Shown in pieces: positions 60,600-64,000 of a stretch of DNA of 64,000 bases. Source of the DNA: Rebecca billardiae RCC1528 (taxonomy: Eukaryota; Haptophyta); assembly GCA_965240325.2 (NCBI GenBank), contig OZ251227.1, positions 2,666,001 to 2,730,000 of the forward strand, written 5' to 3'. The stretch's first letter is position 1. Every line of letters starts with the position of its first letter. Both the position numbers and the translations under genes were made by a program. Under the pieces are notes generated by a model, which saw only the letters and a program-made list of their open reading frames with translations, did not search any database and had not been told where the DNA came from.

Positions 60600-62177
60600 A
60601 TGCAGACAAGGGATGAGATCAGTAGCCCCTTGATGCAGACAGCGATGGCGGCTCTCGCGCTCGCCGCGTTCACCGCCACCGCGTCGGTCGTAGAGACGCC
60701 GAGCGCCAACGAACACCCATCGGGCGCCACGCCTGCCAGGGACTGCACTCCCTTGTGGGAGTCCAACGCGATGAGGTGCGGCATTCTCCTGCAGCGGCAC
60801 GTCCACAAGACAGCCGGCACTCTCCTGCGCAACCAGTTTGTCACCCCCCATCGGGAAGCGCAGTGGTGTGGGTGGGCCAACCGCTTCTCGCCGGTGGCGA
60901 GCTCGATGAACCTGTTCGTGTGGGGAGCGCATGTGCGTCCAATCACGCCCGCATCCGTGTACGAGCTGCTCGGGCCCAACGCAACCGCGGTCGCGCCCAA
61001 CGGCTATCCGTTTCACTGGCTCGAATCTCACTCGTTGGCGTACGCCGAGTACGTCGCGATGAGAGACGCCTTCGTGCCGCTCTCGGCGTGGTGGCCGAGG
61101 TGCACGTTCACGGTCGTTGCCACCATCCGCGAGCCGTACACATGGGCCGTCGCGTACTGGTCGTTCTTCAACCGCGACAACACGTCCTCCTGGCTGCGCG
61201 ACCGGTTGCTGTGCATCGTCAGGCAGCGGACCACTCCCGCCTCCAGGGTGCAAGGGCTGACGGGGTGCTACTTGCAGGTGGAGTACATCTTCCCGGAAGT
61301 CATGCGCCTCCGCGCACGCCGCAGGCTCACGCCCTCGGACGTCCGCCCCCTCGTCGACATGCGCGCGCACCGCGTGTTTGTCGGCGTGCTCGAGCGCCTG
61401 ACGCAGACCCTCGCTCTCCTCGCGTCAAGCTTCGGCCTCCCCGTGTACACGACTCTCCGCAAGCTGCGTCCCAGTCGTAGCTCGCCGGTGGATAGCAGGG
61501 TCTTTCGCCACGCCAAGCCGGGCCCAAACGCTCTCGCCGGAGGCGGGGAGGGGAGGCAGGACGCGGCACGCCTCGACTCGCGGGCCGGCCGCGCGCGACC
61601 TGGCCAGCGCCAACTCAGTGCGCAGCAGGACCGATTGGACTTGCTCGCGCGGCACACGCAGGAGATGGCTGCAGACCCAGCAGCGTGGTGGCCGCGCATC
61701 CACGAGGCCCTCGCCGATGACTACGTCTTCCACGCCGAAGCCGTCCGCATGCTGGACCAGTTCACGGCGATGGAGGCGAAGCGCAACCCATGCTTCACCC
61801 CGCCCGGAATCGCACCCAGCGAGTATGCGGCGCGGCTGCGAGATCCGTTCAGCGAGAGCTTGCCGAGCCACGTGCCGACGCTCGATGCCGTCCGGCGCCA
61901 CGTGTCCAACGAGGATCATGTGTACTGCACGCGCACGAAGCGGATGGCGACGGGGCGCGAGCGCTGCGAGGACGTCGAGCCGCGTGCAGACGCGCACGCA
62001 CTTAGCAGCGTGGGCGGCCGCACCCTCTCGCCCAAGACGGCAGCCTTCCTCGACCTCGGGCCGGAGGCTGAGGATATTCGCTACAACGGCTCCTTGCCAG
62101 CAGCCACTTTATTGCCTGCCGCTGATGAGCTCTCGTGGAAGCAGGCGAGTACGTACATCTTTCGCCGTTGCAAGTAG
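60600..62177 (+). CDS. sulfotransferase-like secretory protein
   Basis: A 525 aa single-exon protein. A signal peptide or anchor is near the start (MQTAMAALALAAFTATASVV, from a second Met at about residue 12). The PAPS-loop-like motif is LLQRHVHKTAGTLLRNQF (about 63-80), the HKTAGT form seen in Sulfotransfer_2-type families. The 3'-phosphate region is FTVVATIREPYTWAVAYWSF, with RxPxxW in place of the usual RDPxxR. Many Trp and paired Cys suggest a lumenal enzyme. The C-terminal 250 residues (YVFHAEAVRMLDQFTAMEAK, DHVYCTRTKRMATGRERCED) are not recognised. Distant similarity only; the substrate is unknown. It is the third sulfotransferase-like gene in the window but differs strongly from the other two. 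Confidence 0.65.
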   Translation: MQTRDEISSPLMQTAMAALALAAFTATASVVETPSANEHPSGATPARDCTPLWESNAMRCGILLQRHVHKTAGTLLRNQFVTPHREAQWCGWANRFSPVASSMNLFVWGAHVRPITPASVYELLGPNATAVAPNGYPFHWLESHSLAYAEYVAMRDAFVPLSAWWPRCTFTVVATIREPYTWAVAYWSFFNRDNTSSWLRDRLLCIVRQRTTPASRVQGLTGCYLQVEYIFPEVMRLRARRRLTPSDVRPLVDMRAHRVFVGVLERLTQTLALLASSFGLPVYTTLRKLRPSRSSPVDSRVFRHAKPGPNALAGGGEGRQDAARLDSRAGRARPGQRQLSAQQDRLDLLARHTQEMAADPAAWWPRIHEALADDYVFHAEAVRMLDQFTAMEAKRNPCFTPPGIAPSEYAARLRDPFSESLPSHVPTLDAVRRHVSNEDHVYCTRTKRMATGRERCEDVEPRADAHALSSVGGRTLSPKTAAFLDLGPEAEDIRYNGSLPAATLLPAADELSWKQASTYIFRRCK

Positions 62178-62415
<238 letters not shown>

Positions 62416-62604
62416 GTTACTTGACTGATGCTGTCGTATTTAATATCGTCGCATCACGACTCATCAGTATAGTAGGCTGCCGTGCTCGCGGTGCTGACTG
62501 CCGCGGGCGCCGTGCGAGTCAAGTACGCGGCGGCGGCAGTCGTCCGGCCACCACCGACTACCGAGACCGGCGGCGGCTGCTGATCAGTTATAAAATTTGA
62601 TGAT

Positions 62605-62735
62605 GGCCTTATGGCCCGCGGTGCAGGGCGGAGCGCGTAGCGTGGAGCCCCGCCGGGGGCCCTCACTACGTTGTCAAAAAGGCTCCGGATTCGGTTGACC
62701 CCTGCCAGTGGCGGGCATTCTGAGAACCGAGTCGA
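62605..62735. repeat. dispersed repeat, copy 2 (inverted)
   Basis: GGCCCGCGGTGCAGGGCGG followed by AGCGCGTAGCGTGGAGC is the reverse complement of the segment at about 48,623-48,668, with a few substitutions. Beyond it, AAAAAGGCTCCGG also aligns loosely with the other copy. Confidence 0.65.
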
Positions 62736-62986
62736 AGTCACTCGAGCGGACCATATAGCCGGGTCCCTCCCGACCCCGGATTGATGACTTCAAAGCGACA
62801 TTGAGCATACACCCACCTCCCAATATGTTTCAGGCTCAATTTTTATAAGTGACACATACAGAAATCTGACCGAAATCCGAAACATGGGTAAATGCATATT
62901 GACGCGGGTATTTCTGACGGAACTTGTATTCCATTCATGCATCGACGTGATACGCACGCCATGACCATGTCACGCCTCACGGCAGC
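62736..62986. other. intergenic, AT-richer, no gene seen
   Basis: Contains an A/T-rich stretch at about 62,820-62,900 (CAATTTTTATAAGTGACAC). No ORF is supported. Confidence 0.4.
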
Positions 62987-63900
62987 TCACCGCCCCGCAC
63001 TTGCGAGCGCGCTCTGGTTGGTCAGCTGCGCGCGCATAGCATTGTGCCGCGCTCTTCTCTCAGCTGGTACACCGCCAGACGCGGCCGCTCCGCCGCCGCT
63101 GCCGCGTGCCTCCGCCTCGTGCCGCGTGCTGGGGCGCCGCTGAAAGTCAGGCGTGATCGGTTGCACGGGCGTGAGCACGACAACGCCGCGGACGATCGTG
63201 TCGCTCTCGATCTCGCCGGTGCCCAGCTCGCGCGAGCGCCGGTCAAGATCCATGCGCGCGTATCGCTTGAAATCAGACTCGCCCCCCCATCGTCCACCAC
63301 TGCCCGTCCGCCTCCTTCTGCCGCTTGCTGCTTGTCTCGGGCTCGTGAGTCGCCCTCGTCGCGACTTGCAGTGTCGAGCGCGTAAGGATCACAAAGTACT
63401 CGTCCAGACAGAGAGGCCTGAGCATATCGACGACGAGATGGAAAAGCATCCGCTCCATCGTGTTGTGCGTCCTCGACATGTTCACCTTGATCTGATTGCA
63501 GAGGTCCGGAGACGGCGCAACGTGCAGAGAGGCTTGCACCGACCGTGGTGCACTGACGAGGTCGTGTCAGACACCGTGTGCACGATCTCCAGGTCACGCG
63601 CGACCGCAAAGAGGTGCTCGGCATCGCGGTCGCCAAGATTACCTCCCAGCTGTTCGTCCGAGACGTCGGTGTCGAACACGATGGGCACGTCCAACGCGAC
63701 CCGCGCCCGCACCACCATAGTGGGCAAAAGGCCAATAAAAGTACCCGGACTCCCAGTAGAAATGGTGAAAATCGGGCTCTGGCGCCGTGTAAAAACAAGC
63801 GATCGCGGCAAACGGTGCGGATTCGCGCTCAGCTCGCCAACCCGAGTCCAGCAAGCCTTCGACCGCCTCCGTGCGACCTCGCGAAGGTCGTTTTCATTTT
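62987..63900 (-). CDS. possible multi-exon gene of unknown family, edge of window
   Basis: On the minus strand several coding-like segments follow each other in different frames: ACFYTAPEPDFHHFYWESGY and FYWPFAHYG (about 63,810-63,715), RARVALDVPIVFDTDVSDEQ then HLFAVARDLEIVHTVSDTTS (about 63,715-63,550), IKVNMSRTHNTMERMLFHL and RPLCLDEYFVILTRSTLQ (about 63,500-63,385), and YARMDLDRRSRELGTGEI then RGVVVLTPVQPITPDFQRR (about 63,270-63,140). A GT...CAATCAG pair could join the second and third pieces. The residue mix is unlike the Arg-rich shadow frames, so a spliced or decayed gene is likely. I cannot identify the family, and the coordinates are approximate. Confidence 0.35.
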
Positions 63901-64000
63901 CGGTACGCCCGGTTTCTATGACCGGACTAATTCTATGATTTAAAGACACAGGCACGAGGGCGCAGCTCTCCTGATTCGTCTGTCGAAGTACTGAATGGAG

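Overview
The window is nuclear DNA of a GC-rich unicellular eukaryote. Conserved genes carry short GT-AG introns (88-202 bp), and intergenic DNA holds long (TA)n arrays, inverted-repeat elements and decayed ORFs. Gene content points to a flagellated, photosynthetic alga: a kinesin-2 accessory subunit (KAP3), an IQANK1-like protein and an Sfi1-like protein suggest cilia and centrioles; an RsmH-type rRNA methyltransferase with a presequence suggests a bacterial-type organelle ribosome; an exo-beta-1,3-glucanase fits beta-1,3-glucan storage; three sulfotransferase-like proteins fit sulfated glycans. A haptophyte or a similar GC-rich chromophyte alga is the best guess, but no rRNA or organelle marker fixes it.

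Layout. 1-9.2 kb is repeat and transposon territory: a GC minisatellite, a decayed ORF, a 1.1 kb TIR element (3133-4226), a broken gene with a tandem duplication, and a nested element (6282-9206) holding a retroelement-type C-terminal nuclease fragment and two (TA)n clusters. 9.4-13.1 kb: exo-glucanase and a sulfotransferase. 13.1-17.1 kb: gene-poor, with a foldback element and (TA)n. 17.1-43.3 kb is gene-dense: sulfotransferase, glycosyltransferase-like protein, IQANK1-like, AAR2, microcephalin-like BRCT protein, an unknown, KAP3, BAH-domain protein, amine oxidase, a membrane protein, an NTF2-like protein, P450, a coiled-coil protein and a WD40 protein. A CXXC zinc-finger gene follows at 43.3-44.4 kb. 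44.4-48.9 kb is gene-poor. 48.9-62.2 kb: Sfi1-like, NEDP1/SENP8, a 1.14 kb palindrome, CAD-type dehydrogenase, PLGRKT homologue, RsmH, ESS2 and a third sulfotransferase-like protein. The last 1.8 kb is a (TA)n array, a dispersed repeat and unresolved possible exons.

Organisation. Seven gene pairs are head-to-head with 110-344 bp between start codons, so shared bidirectional promoters look like the normal arrangement. Of 17 introns inferred from reading-frame breaks and homology, 11 begin GTGCG and most end CGCAG; many carry alternating CG runs and lack a pyrimidine tract. Functional themes are cilium/centrosome (KAP3, IQANK1-like, Sfi1-like, microcephalin-like), splicing (AAR2, ESS2), chromatin (CXXC, BAH), and glycan modification (glucanase, three sulfotransferases, glycosyltransferase-like).

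The strongest candidates for something undescribed are the nested transposon with its endonuclease-like ORF, the 419 bp-arm palindrome upstream of the dehydrogenase, and the TIR element with internal ATCCTATGCCATAGGAT palindromes. Exon boundaries were placed by eye and need transcript support.
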